Below, piece after piece: positions 1-6,362 of a stretch of 64,000 bases of DNA. A program made the translations under genes and the position numbers. The notes beneath the pieces are model-generated. The model did no database searches. It was not told the origin of the DNA and was given only the letters and a program-made list of their open reading frames with translations. Within the stretch, counting starts at the first letter, position 1. The number at the start of each line of letters is the position of its first letter. Source of the stretch: a virus; IMG/VR virus record IMGVR_UViG_3300009152_000043, positions 1 to 64,000 of that record; one strand, given 5' to 3'.

Positions 1-429
1 AATATCTGGGGCATTTAAGCCTGCTATGATATTCTGACTGTTTTCATCAAAGGTTGCACCCCATGCAATATAGGATGCTTCTAAAACTGACTTGGCAAAA
101 CGTCTAATACCTAGAATGACTAAGCCCCTCTTTTCTTGTTGAGCTCTGTCAATTTCATTTGTCACAAGCCATTCATTATCTCTTAAAAAAGGATTGGCAT
201 ATTTCTGTGCAATCCTTCCTCTTTCATCTATTATGTCAACTTCTGTATGCCAGATGTTTAAGTGCCAATACAAAAATGGGTTGATGTAAACACCCCCCAT
301 CATAGCTCCATTCAAACATAGCTCTCTGTGAAAGTCAAAGAATGGCTTACACTCCTGAGAGTCTTTGTCAGGAATACGTTTCTGATTTATAAACCAGTCT
401 TTGTAATCTATGTTTTGTAGTTCTATCAT
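1..429 (-). CDS. terL: Terminase large subunit, N-terminal part (cut by window edge)
   Basis: The first 143 residues of a protein that runs off the left edge. It starts at an ATG at 429 that overlaps the stop of the upstream gene (ATGA). Around residues 122-130 there is a degenerate Walker A, GIRRFAKS, followed by a hydrophobic helix, in the place where large terminases have their ATPase P-loop. The preceding stretch, with a conserved-looking NPFLYWHLNIWHTE segment, fits the N-terminal adenine-binding part of TerL. The protein would be the ATP-driven packaging motor and nuclease acting at the portal. Only the N-terminus is visible: Walker B and nuclease residues cannot be checked, so the call rests on the P-loop, the order of small genes before it and its place in the late block. 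Confidence 0.62.
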   Translation of the reverse strand, partial: MIELQNIDYKDWFINQKRIPDKDSQECKPFFDFHRELCLNGAMMGGVYINPFLYWHLNIWHTEVDIIDERGRIAQKYANPFLRDNEWLVTNEIDRAQQEKRGLVILGIRRFAKSVLEASYIAWGATFDENSQNIIAGLNAPDI

Positions 430-758
430 TTTCTATTTGCTAAGAACTCAGCAGCTGCTCCTGATAACTCACCTTTTCCTCTCACTTCCACCTTAGCTTC
501 TTCCATGTTTCTTAACTTATCTACCACTTCCACTAGGGCTAGGTAGTTCTTCATAGTCTCTTGTACAAACTTACCCTGTGCTTCAATAGATGCTATGACC
601 ATAGGTAACATGCCTCCTTTAGCTGTGGGTTTCCACTCAATTCTATCCTTTAGTTCATGTAGTGGATTAGCGTTTACATAAGCTTTCCAGGAAAGAAGTT
701 GTGCTTCAGCCCATTCAAGCTCTGTATTTATGTATGTAGTTTTCTTAATAGTCGCCAT
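426..758 (-). CDS. Small protein upstream of terL; terminase small subunit candidate by position
   Basis: 110 residues, mostly predicted helical, with a basic C-terminus ending AEFLANRK. I do not recognise the family. It is translationally coupled to terL through an ATGA overlap and overlaps the gene before it by 14 bases. That is the usual place for a small terminase subunit, but no helix-turn-helix is evident, so the role is a positional guess. Confidence 0.6.
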   Translation of the reverse strand: MATIKKTTYINTELEWAEAQLLSWKAYVNANPLHELKDRIEWKPTAKGGMLPMVIASIEAQGKFVQETMKNYLALVEVVDKLRNMEEAKVEVRGKGELSGAAAEFLANRK

Positions 759-1029
759 CTTCTTCCTCCTCTTTTAGAATGTTATCAAGGTCCATGCCCT
801 CTTTAATTATCTTTTCTAATTCAGAATCCTCTGTATGAGGAACGTCCATTTCTATTTCAGACTTATATTTGCTAAGAGCAAATGCTAATTCTTTGTCTGT
901 TATACCCCAAATGTCACCATATCCATCAAGAGCTGTAGCTAAGTGTCTTCCCAAATTGTATGTAGGGAAGTCTTTATTTAGTTCCTGTAGAATAGAAATA
1001 ACATCTGTATAGTGAGTTTTCTTACTCAT
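745..1029 (-). CDS. Conserved-looking small acidic protein, unknown function
   Basis: 94 residues with a very acidic C-terminal tail (KEEEEDGDY) and a central segment, YNLGRHLATALDGYGDIW, that looks like a folded helical core. It sits in the late operon between two other small genes and overlaps the next gene. No function can be assigned. Confidence 0.6.
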   Translation of the reverse strand: MSKKTHYTDVISILQELNKDFPTYNLGRHLATALDGYGDIWGITDKELAFALSKYKSEIEMDVPHTEDSELEKIIKEGMDLDNILKEEEEDGDY

Positions 1030-1038
1030 TGTTCTTTA

Positions 1039-1302
1039 TTATATTAACTGGTTTATATCGTCATCTGTTAGTTTGCTTGGACCAATCTCCAAGTCTATCT
1101 CATTATCATCATCTTCTATAAAGTTTTTCTTTCCTTCTTCTGTCATATAGTCTTTTGTGAACACAATTGCCATACTATCAAAATCAGTACCTGGTGTTCC
1201 AGATATGTCAATATAATCTATTCCTTGATTATAAAGGCTAACTAACGTCTCAATTAGAGCGTCCAGTGGAATCTTCTGAATCTTCACTTCCTTGTTTTCC
1301 AT
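1039..1302 (-). CDS. Small acidic protein, unknown function
   Basis: 87 residues. The N-terminal half (IPLDALIETLVSLYNQGIDYIDISG) has a helix-strand pattern seen in many small phage proteins. The C-terminal half is strongly acidic. It overlaps the zinc-ribbon gene upstream by 53 bases, an unusually long but same-strand overlap. Function unknown. Confidence 0.6.
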   Translation of the reverse strand: MENKEVKIQKIPLDALIETLVSLYNQGIDYIDISGTPGTDFDSMAIVFTKDYMTEEGKKNFIEDDDNEIDLEIGPSKLTDDDINQLI

Positions 1303-1597
1303 ATACTGTTTGTATTAATTGTTCTTCATCTTCTCTTGATTCCATCTCTGCCACCCACTTTTCTATAGGGCAAGCACAAGATAAACACTTAGTTTTTGCT
1401 GCTAGAGTGCAGCCACAATGGGTACAATGCTTATCAAACCTTCTAGGTTTCTTAGGTCTGTTTTCAGAACACCATTCACAGGCATCACAGATAGCCATAC
1501 GCTGTTGGCTAATTGCTGTAATTTGTTCTTTCATGTCATCAGCTGGGAACAGGTTATTCTTCCAGCCCTCGTAAATCTGAGAGAAGTTGATCTTCAT
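1250..1597 (-). CDS. Cysteine-rich zinc-ribbon protein
   Basis: 115 residues. Residues about 38-80 hold nine cysteines in the clusters CDACEWC, CTHCGC and CLSCAC, the pattern of a small zinc-binding treble-clef or ribbon found in many phage late regions (DUF6171-like). Such proteins may bind nucleic acid or act as assembly or transcription accessories; nothing here decides between these. The start overlaps the upstream HU/IHF gene by 44 bases. The C-terminal tail is acidic and Ser-rich. Confidence 0.7.
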   Translation of the reverse strand: MKINFSQIYEGWKNNLFPADDMKEQITAISQQRMAICDACEWCSENRPKKPRRFDKHCTHCGCTLAAKTKCLSCACPIEKWVAEMESREDEEQLIQTVYGKQGSEDSEDSTGRSN

Positions 1598-1940
1598 ATG
1601 TAATTTTACTTTTTAAAAGATTGATCAGAGCTTCTGTTTTTTCTAGTGTCACCTGAGAGGAACGTTTCTTTTGTTCAGAGGTTTCAGCACTGGCTAGGAA
1701 CTCAAGCATTAGGTTTTTCTTCCTAGTCAAGTCTTCTAGACGTTTCTTAGCTTTCTTCTCATTAAAGTAAAACTTCCCAAACCCAGATATTTCAATACTG
1801 TTATTTGTGTCCATCGCTTCGTTGGCAGATTGAAACTGGTGATTTACCACTGTCTCAATCGTCTTTTCAGAGATCATCATCTTCACAGCAAGGGTCCTAA
1901 CTAGGTAGTCCTTGACAGACATACTTATAGGCTTATCCAT
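1554..1940 (-). CDS. HU/IHF-family DNA-bending protein
   Basis: 128 residues. The N-terminal 75 residues follow the HU/IHF fold: a helical dimerisation part (SVKDYLVRTLAVKMMISEKT), then NSIEISGFGKFYF, which matches the conserved ISGFGxF element at the base of the DNA-binding arms. The remaining 50 residues are charged and helical, an extension beyond the usual 90-100 residues. HU/IHF paralogues are a recurrent feature of crAss-like phages. It would bend DNA for replication, packaging or transcription. It overlaps the winged-helix gene upstream by 8 bases and probably shares its promoter at 2296-2326. Confidence 0.78.
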   Translation of the reverse strand: MDKPISMSVKDYLVRTLAVKMMISEKTIETVVNHQFQSANEAMDTNNSIEISGFGKFYFNEKKAKKRLEDLTRKKNLMLEFLASAETSEQKKRSSQVTLEKTEALINLLKSKITYEDQLLSDLRGLEE

Positions 1941-2283
1941 GTGTTAATGTAATTTGTAGCACTATATCCTTTTCGAAGTTGAGCAGAATGATGGGGTTCA
2001 CCTTCACCTTTGTACCATCCTTCACAAATATCCCCATCTTCTTTAATTTGGAAATAATGTTGTTTATCGCTGGGGACGTACTATTGTACAATTCACAAAA
2101 CTCCTTACGTATGTTAGCATAAGAGATGTTCCCTTTTATAGCAGCAAAGGCTATCAATTGTATTTCCCTCTTTGTAAGCTTCAATTCATTCACAGCTGAC
2201 AATATCTTGTAATACTTCTCAGCCATAGGAATGACATCTTCTATTGAAGTTTTTAGTCGTTGTACAATTGGTTTTGCTTCCAT
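1933..2283 (-). CDS. Winged-helix DNA-binding protein, likely regulator
   Basis: 116 residues. Residues about 38-100 (KLTKREIQLIAFAAIKG..., then SPAINNIISKLKKMGIFVKDG) read as a helix-turn-helix with a wing, of the MarR-like type where the recognition helix is followed by KLKKMGI and a beta hairpin. It is the first gene after a perfect Bacteroidota-type promoter whose -7 box lies only 12 bases before the start codon, so the mRNA leader is very short. An inverted repeat inside that promoter suggests self-regulation. Confidence 0.6.
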   Translation of the reverse strand: MEAKPIVQRLKTSIEDVIPMAEKYYKILSAVNELKLTKREIQLIAFAAIKGNISYANIRKEFCELYNSTSPAINNIISKLKKMGIFVKDGTKVKVNPIILLNFEKDIVLQITLTHG

Positions 2284-2295
2284 AATTAGTTAATA

Positions 2296-2326
2296 CAAAG
2301 ATATGTATATCTGGACGATCTACAAA
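2296..2326 (-). promoter_or_regulatory. Bacteroidota-type promoter with internal inverted repeat
   Basis: Read on the minus strand: TTTG (2326-2323), a 19-base spacer, then TATCTTTG (2303-2296). This is an exact match to TTTG-N19-TAnnTTTG. It drives the winged-helix, HU/IHF, zinc-ribbon and terL operon. The repeat AGATAT-GT-ATATCT at 2299-2312 overlaps the -7 box and could be an operator. Confidence 0.75.
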
Positions 2327-2361
2327 TAACTAATTTAGTTATTGTAAAACTTAATGCTATA

Positions 2362-2610
2362 TTATGCATCAAATCTCCTGAAGATGATTAAAAAGGTGAA
2401 TAACAACACACCTATTCTAAGCTCTTGTTCCAATCCTCCATCTGTCAACTCATAGTTTCTATTAGTGACACCTAGTTCAAAGTTGTTGTAGTCTTTAGGT
2501 AGAAACTCTATCCCTATTTCCCATTCATCAAAATGGGTGAATCCCCATATACAAACAATTACACTCAAGAGACCAACAATACAACCAACCAATGTTAAAA
2601 TCATTTCCAT
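2362..2610 (-). CDS. Small membrane protein, unknown function
   Basis: 82 residues with a hydrophobic N-terminal segment (residues 4-24) and a second hydrophobic stretch near the C-terminus (about 66-77), separated by a polar acidic loop. It probably spans the inner membrane twice. It lies just left of the divergent regulatory region, with its own promoter candidate at 2666-2698. No family recognised. Confidence 0.55.
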   Translation of the reverse strand: MEMILTLVGCIVGLLSVIVCIWGFTHFDEWEIGIEFLPKDYNNFELGVTNRNYELTDGGLEQELRIGVLLFTFLIIFRRFDA

Positions 2611-2665
2611 GTCTAAGCTTTTATTAATAGAGAGGTATTAGATAGGGCCCCCCCTAAATCCCCCC

Positions 2666-2698
2666 CAAAGATAATGGTAAATCTTTATACCCACCAAA
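2666..2698 (-). promoter_or_regulatory. Bacteroidota-type promoter for the minus-strand membrane protein
   Basis: Minus-strand TTTG (2698-2695), 21-base spacer, TATCTTTG (2673-2666). The -7 box is identical to that of the promoter at 2296-2326. The spacer is one or two bases longer than in the best examples. The gene it would serve starts at 2610. Confidence 0.55.
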
Positions 2699-2761
2699 TT
2701 TATTTTTGTAAAGCCATCCCTTGACCAAACTTGTTACATATTTATATAAAAAGGTAACAAA

Positions 2762-2777
2762 CGTTCCACGTGGAACA
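2762..2777. promoter_or_regulatory. parS-like ParB-binding palindrome
   Basis: CGTTCCACGTGGAACA matches the bacterial chromosomal parS consensus TGTTnCACGTGnAACA at 15 of 16 positions. Its core GTTCCACGTGGAAC (2763-2776) is a perfect 14-base palindrome. I saw no second copy in the window and no parA or parB gene, so any ParB would come from the host or from outside the window. Confidence 0.6.
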
Positions 2778-2928
2778 TTCCCCTGCTTATAGCCCAAAAT
2801 TTTCCCAGCCCCCCACACCCTTTGTGTCCATGGGAGTGTAGCCTTCTCCATATCACAACCCCCCATACAAATTGGGGGAACGACACATCCCCCCTAATTA
2901 ATTAATTAACAAATTAAAAAACAAACAG

Positions 2929-3312
2929 ATGACAAAAAATTACGTTATCAACAATGGCAGTTTTACTGCAAATGGCAACTTCAGTGGTTACACAGCTTTG
3001 GGCGAGAGAGTCCACATTTTTGGCAGACAGATGGAAGCCTTAAGTTGGAAGAGCAACGCTGACGTAACATTCCCATTCTACGCAATTGGTCAGATGAAGC
3101 AAATCAACCAATTGAATGAGAAGGGCGAGACTATTGGCACAGCTGATAGACTTACAGCTTTGAGTGCATTCAAGTCTCGTGAAGAGATTAAGCAAGCTCA
3201 CGCTGACAGCACATTGCTTGACATTGAAATCCAACAGGAAATCAAAGCACAAGCAAGCAGTGCAGGCTTAACAGAATCTGCAATCAACAGCTTGTTGTCA
3301 GTAGCATTCTAA
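2929..3312 (+). CDS. First early gene; probably highly expressed protein of unknown function
   Basis: 127 residues. The N-terminus is beta-rich (YVINNGSFTANGNFSGYTALGERVHIFG) and the C-terminal half helical and charged. I do not recognise it. Codon use differs from its neighbours, with many C-ending codons (AAC, GAC, TTC, AGC) in an AT-rich genome, the bias expected of a very highly expressed gene. It is a single-gene unit: it follows the divergent region and ends in a strong terminator seven bases after the stop. No host-type promoter is visible before it, which would fit transcription by a virion-carried RNA polymerase. Confidence 0.8.
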   Translation: MTKNYVINNGSFTANGNFSGYTALGERVHIFGRQMEALSWKSNADVTFPFYAIGQMKQINQLNEKGETIGTADRLTALSAFKSREEIKQAHADSTLLDIEIQQEIKAQASSAGLTESAINSLLSVAF

Positions 3313-3318
3313 ACTAAT

Positions 3319-3360
3319 AGAGAGTAACGTTCTAATAAAGGACGTTGCTCTCTTATTATA
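3319..3360 (+). terminator. Intrinsic terminator after the first early gene
   Basis: A 12-base-pair stem, 3319-3330 with 3342-3353 (one G-U pair), with an 11-base loop, followed by a T/A-rich tail (TTATTATATA). Confidence 0.8.
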
Positions 3361-3541
3361 TATAAGGGTGGGTGTAATGTACACGTTTGGGTGGGAATAA
3401 CACTGACTAACACATTGATTCTCAATATATTCTGTGTGAATGTGAGAAGAGCTGTGTACTTAATTACCACTTATTCCCACATATTAACACATCATTAATT
3501 CACGCTATACAATACAATATATATAGCATTAAATAGATATT

Positions 3542-3736
3542 ATGCCACAATTAGCAATCAGAACAGATGACGATCATGAACTATGGGTAGATAGAGATAT
3601 CATTCATATACCTAGACTAGGAGACAATATACATCTTCCTTATGATAGTTATAAGATATATAGAGTTATAGAAGTTAATTGGATGTATGGTGAGAGTAAT
3701 AGTTATTCTATTATGGTTATGGTCAAGACATTATAG
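3542..3736 (+). CDS. Small protein, unknown function
   Basis: 64 residues. A beta-rich pattern (HELWVDRDIIHIPRLGDNIHL...) resembles a small SH3-like barrel, but I cannot name a family. It is preceded by 229 gene-free bases that contain the terminator above and no clear promoter. Confidence 0.55.
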   Translation: MPQLAIRTDDDHELWVDRDIIHIPRLGDNIHLPYDSYKIYRVIEVNWMYGESNSYSIMVMVKTL

Positions 3737-3869
3737 AGATTTTAATATAGGTATGTAGCATAGGTAGAGGTCCTTAATATGAACCAATGCAAGTTAGATG
3801 TGGATTACCAAACATCCAAATAGGTGTGAAGCCTATTATTAACCAACACACAAACTAAAACACACGATT

Positions 3870-4091
3870 ATGAAACTAATCAAGCATCTCATTAACATTA
3901 TGTTCCTATGGAGCATTCCTTTCATTCTATTAGGGTTCTTTAACCTGCTTACGTGGTTCTCATTCAGCTATACAGCTGCTGTGACTTCCCCATTATGGAT
4001 TACAATTATGTTCTTCTATTGTCTTATTGCTTCCATATTATATGGATTGAGCTCTGGTGAAGAAGATGACATGTCACTCTTTAAACCATAA
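3870..4091 (+). CDS. Small two-span membrane protein
   Basis: 73 residues with two hydrophobic segments (about 9-31 and 40-61) and an acidic cytoplasmic-type tail. Early phage membrane proteins of this size often act on the host envelope or in superinfection exclusion, but nothing specific is visible. Its leader ends in ACTAAAACACACGATT just before the ATG, nearly the same as the leader of the gene at 4235. Confidence 0.6.
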   Translation: MKLIKHLINIMFLWSIPFILLGFFNLLTWFSFSYTAAVTSPLWITIMFFYCLIASILYGLSSGEEDDMSLFKP

Positions 4092-4154
4092 TACAATGAA
4101 CGAACTACCAGACTTTATTACAATACAATATTAGTGGTTAGTTTGTGTGAGATA

Positions 4155-4188
4155 GGGCTCAGCTTCCCCTGGCTGGGTCCTTATTTTT
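4155..4188 (+). terminator. Intrinsic terminator
   Basis: Stem of nine pairs, 4155-4163 (GGGCTCAGC) with 4172-4180 (GCTGGGTCC), two of them G-U, followed by TTATTTTT. A TATATTTG box (4202-4209), a possible promoter -7 element, follows immediately, but without a good -33 match. Confidence 0.7.
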
Positions 4189-4234
4189 AACACAAATAAC
4201 CTATATTTGCTAACAGACACTAAAAACACACGAT

Positions 4235-4807
4235 ATGTTTACATTAGCCAAGCTTGTACTCAAATCATACATGCCCAAGCAATTAGAAAAGGGCATGTGG
4301 TTTAAGAAAGAACACAGTGATGTGCTCTTAGGTAGAGTATATAACTACTTTACCATATATGAACTAAAAGAGATACCAAATGACATGTATCATTATATGT
4401 CTATGAATGGTGCTCCTGTTGAGCCATACATTGTTATGCCAACACAGAATCTAGATGATAAAGAAGAAATCCTTGCCACACCTGAACAAATAGGTTGGTG
4501 GGACCAAGGTGATACTGCTGATGACCTAGAAGATCTCACTGTTGACATCATCAATGCATATATCTATGGCGAAGAAGGTGAGGATGGTTACATAGCATTA
4601 GAAGTCTTTGACTCTGAAGATGAAGAAGGCATACATAGAAATGTAGTGTTCTTTCATAATAAGGTGACTATGAGACATGTAACCTTTGTAGATGAGCATG
4701 AAGAAGGTTGGGATGATGATGACGAAGAATATGAGGATGATATAGATGAGGATGATTTAACAGACCATGATCCTGAACTAACAGATGCAGACCATGAAAC
4801 AGAATAA
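4235..4807 (+). CDS. Acidic early protein, unknown function
   Basis: 190 residues. Residues 1-140 look folded, and the last 50 are almost entirely Asp/Glu (DDDEEYEDDIDEDDL). Such tails often mimic DNA or bind basic host proteins; that is speculation here. A single long gene between two terminator-bounded units. Confidence 0.7.
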   Translation: MFTLAKLVLKSYMPKQLEKGMWFKKEHSDVLLGRVYNYFTIYELKEIPNDMYHYMSMNGAPVEPYIVMPTQNLDDKEEILATPEQIGWWDQGDTADDLEDLTVDIINAYIYGEEGEDGYIALEVFDSEDEEGIHRNVVFFHNKVTMRHVTFVDEHEEGWDDDDEEYEDDIDEDDLTDHDPELTDADHETE

Positions 4808-4994
4808 CTCATTAAAAACCAAAGAAATGAAGAGATTATATGAAATTTTATTTGAAGGTAAGAAGCCTGAAGAACAGCCATTAAAGCTTGAGATAAAGCT
4901 TAAGTCTACTGCTACACCACAAGAGCATATAGACATAAATACATGGTATAAGTTAATAAATGATTTAAACGATAAGAAATTAAGGTTAGGTTAG
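4785..4994 (+). CDS. Small charged protein, unknown function
   Basis: 69 residues, Lys/Glu-rich and helical. The start overlaps the acidic gene by 23 bases; the second ATG (4794) is equally possible. It is followed by a strong terminator, which supports it as the last gene of this unit. Confidence 0.6.
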   Translation: MQTMKQNNSLKTKEMKRLYEILFEGKKPEEQPLKLEIKLKSTATPQEHIDINTWYKLINDLNDKKLRLG

Positions 4995-5013
4995 GTAGTG
5001 TGGTTAGTAAGCG

Positions 5014-5046
5014 AAAGCCCTGCAGAAATGTGGGGCTTTTTATTTA
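5014..5046 (+). terminator. Strong intrinsic terminator with GAAA tetraloop
   Basis: Eleven-pair stem 5014-5024 / 5029-5039 (two G-U pairs) capped by the stable tetraloop GAAA and followed by a T-run. Confidence 0.85.
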
Positions 5047-5069
5047 AGTAATTCATTAAAAACAAATAT

Positions 5070-5378
5070 ATGAAAGCAAAAGGACAGAACAACTACTCCA
5101 AATTTGAGTTAAGAAGGATTAAATTTATGATGGACGAAAACAAGCGTGCTACAAGACCTATGTCTATAGCTAAGTTATCTAAGTTTGTAGCTGCAGAGTT
5201 AAAAAGACAATCTAGTGGTGTCTACATTAAAATGTTAGATATGTCACCAAAAAAGACTAAGCGTCAAGCAGTTGTGACAAAGACAGTATCTACAAAGATG
5301 CCTATTAACAGATCTGTTACATTTAGAAAGCCTACAAAAATAGAGATATCTGAAACAGGTATGACATTCTTCTTTTAA
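5070..5378 (+). CDS. Basic protein, possible nucleic-acid binder
   Basis: 102 residues, rich in Lys and Arg throughout (RRIKFMMDENKRATRP, SPKKTKRQAVV), with a helical N-terminal half and an extended C-terminal half ending in three Phe. The first gene of a run of small early genes ending at the DNA polymerase. A role in binding DNA or RNA is inferred only from charge. Confidence 0.65.
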   Translation: MKAKGQNNYSKFELRRIKFMMDENKRATRPMSIAKLSKFVAAELKRQSSGVYIKMLDMSPKKTKRQAVVTKTVSTKMPINRSVTFRKPTKIEISETGMTFFF

Positions 5379-5396
5379 CCATTAATACTAACACAC

Positions 5397-5636
5397 ATGT
5401 CTTACAGCCTAGTCTTTAGTGCAAAACCAAATTGCACACATACAATCCAGGTTTACGAACCAAACCAACAAGATTCTCCTTATGCAAGGAGCATTAAAGC
5501 GTGCTCTAAACTAATAGATGTTATATTTGCTGTCAAAGCACATTATACACCATCTAGACGTTTACACATCAAAGGACGCAGATATATGTATATTAGTTCT
5601 GATGAGTACAAACTTATTAGATTTAAAAACTATTAG
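5397..5636 (+). CDS. Small protein, unknown function
   Basis: 79 residues, mixed alpha/beta, with two cysteines (CTHTI and ACSKL). The final segment is basic. Tightly packed: the next ATG follows its stop by one base. Family not recognised. Confidence 0.6.
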   Translation: MSYSLVFSAKPNCTHTIQVYEPNQQDSPYARSIKACSKLIDVIFAVKAHYTPSRRLHIKGRRYMYISSDEYKLIRFKNY

Positions 5637-5637
5637 A

Positions 5638-5745
5638 ATGATTTATTTTATTATCTTTGTATTACTGATATGGATATGGCTTATATCTGAATGGATAAAC
5701 GCTCCACATTATACTAATACACATAAAAATGATTCTACAGCTTAA
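5638..5745 (+). CDS. 35-residue single-span membrane protein
   Basis: Starts one base after the previous stop. A hydrophobic segment (residues 2-20, FIIFVLLIWIWL) is followed by a polar tail. A longer upstream start in the same frame would lie inside the previous gene and is less likely. Overlaps the next gene by 17 bases. Confidence 0.5.
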   Translation: MIYFIIFVLLIWIWLISEWINAPHYTNTHKNDSTA

Positions 5746-5935
5746 TCCAATGATTCCAATCCTAAGGCTGAGTGATAAAATGGAAGGTTATGCTTTTTTG
5801 GTTATAGATTATAGCCAGGAGCATAATCTTCTATTTACTTGTGCCATGAATGATGGACAAATATGGACACTCACAAACAAAGAGATTAGATTCTGCAAGA
5901 ACATTTCTTTAGAAAGATATAATATAAATCTATGA
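5729..5935 (+). CDS. Small protein, unknown function
   Basis: 68 residues. A strand-rich pattern (YAFLVIDYSQEHNLLFTCAMNDGQIWTL) resembles a small beta barrel of the kind that binds other early proteins. It ends in an ATGA overlap with the next tiny membrane gene, which supports both. Confidence 0.6.
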   Translation: MILQLNPMIPILRLSDKMEGYAFLVIDYSQEHNLLFTCAMNDGQIWTLTNKEIRFCKNISLERYNINL

Positions 5936-6033
5936 TAATATTCTACATTCAAATAGTCTTAGCAATAATATGCTGGACATATATGGTAATTTACGTATAT
6001 AAACGTTTAAAAGACAAATATGGCAAAAAGTAA
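5932..6033 (+). CDS. 33-residue single-span membrane protein
   Basis: Starts in an ATGA overlap and ends 14 bases inside the next gene. Residues 2-22 are hydrophobic and the tail is basic (YKRLKDKYGKK), as for an inner-membrane protein with a cytoplasmic C-terminus. The second tiny membrane protein in 400 bases. Confidence 0.5.
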   Translation: MIIFYIQIVLAIICWTYMVIYVYKRLKDKYGKK

Positions 6034-6226
6034 AAAACAAATAGACAAGCTCAAAGCTCATTTCTTTATGTCTGTAAGTGATGGTAATGTAACTACACTA
6101 TATGATGATAATGATGATAAATCAATATTAGCTGCAGGATTTGCATCAGCTATGATGGAAGATAGTTACTTATTAGATGCTATCAGTGCAGCATTTCTTA
6201 TAACATTGGAGCAAAAAGAGAAATAA
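6020..6226 (+). CDS. Small protein, unknown function
   Basis: 68 residues: a basic start, an acidic DDNDD turn in the middle, and helical Ala-rich segments after it. No family recognised. Same operon as the polymerase. Confidence 0.6.
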   Translation: MAKSKKQIDKLKAHFFMSVSDGNVTTLYDDNDDKSILAAGFASAMMEDSYLLDAISAAFLITLEQKEK

Positions 6227-6236
6227 ACTTTTAATT

Positions 6237-6359
6237 ATGAATAAGTATTTTTCATTTCATGAAGGCTTTTATAAGCTATTTAAGTCTAAGCAAAGATATT
6301 ATCTATGGGATATGATTAAATGGTGTGTTAAAGAGTATTTTAAAACATACACAAGATAA
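6237..6359 (+). CDS. 40-residue aromatic, basic protein
   Basis: An uninterrupted frame fills the whole gap between two genes, from an ATG ten bases after one stop to a stop three bases before the polymerase start. It is rich in Tyr, Phe, Trp and Lys (YYLWDMIKWCVKEYF), so probably a membrane-surface or protein-binding peptide. Support is from position only. Confidence 0.45.
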   Translation: MNKYFSFHEGFYKLFKSKQRYYLWDMIKWCVKEYFKTYTR

Positions 6360-6362
6360 CCT

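Larger units (their letters stand above)
2611..2928. other. Divergent gene-free region; candidate origin/regulatory hub
   Basis: 318 bases between outward-facing gene blocks. It holds several C or G homopolymers of 5-7 bases (2648-2654, 2661-2666, 2859-2864, 2874-2878, 2889-2894), which is odd in such an AT-rich genome. It also holds a parS-like palindrome and the AT palindrome TAATTAATTAATTA (2895-2908) just before the first early gene. The G-run at 2874-2878 can pair with the C-run on either side, giving two mutually exclusive hairpins. A 70-codon minus-strand frame at 2654-2866 was rejected as a gene. Confidence 0.55.

Noticed and set aside
1266-1603. Plus-strand frames of 102 and 61 residues opposite the zinc-ribbon gene
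   Set aside because: Antisense to a gene with clear motifs and operon coupling.
2654-2866. 70-codon minus-strand frame in the divergent region
   Set aside because: It runs through C/G homopolymers and the parS-like palindrome (giving NVPRGTF, a typical false translation of parS), its composition is unlike the neighbouring genes, and it has no coupling to other genes.
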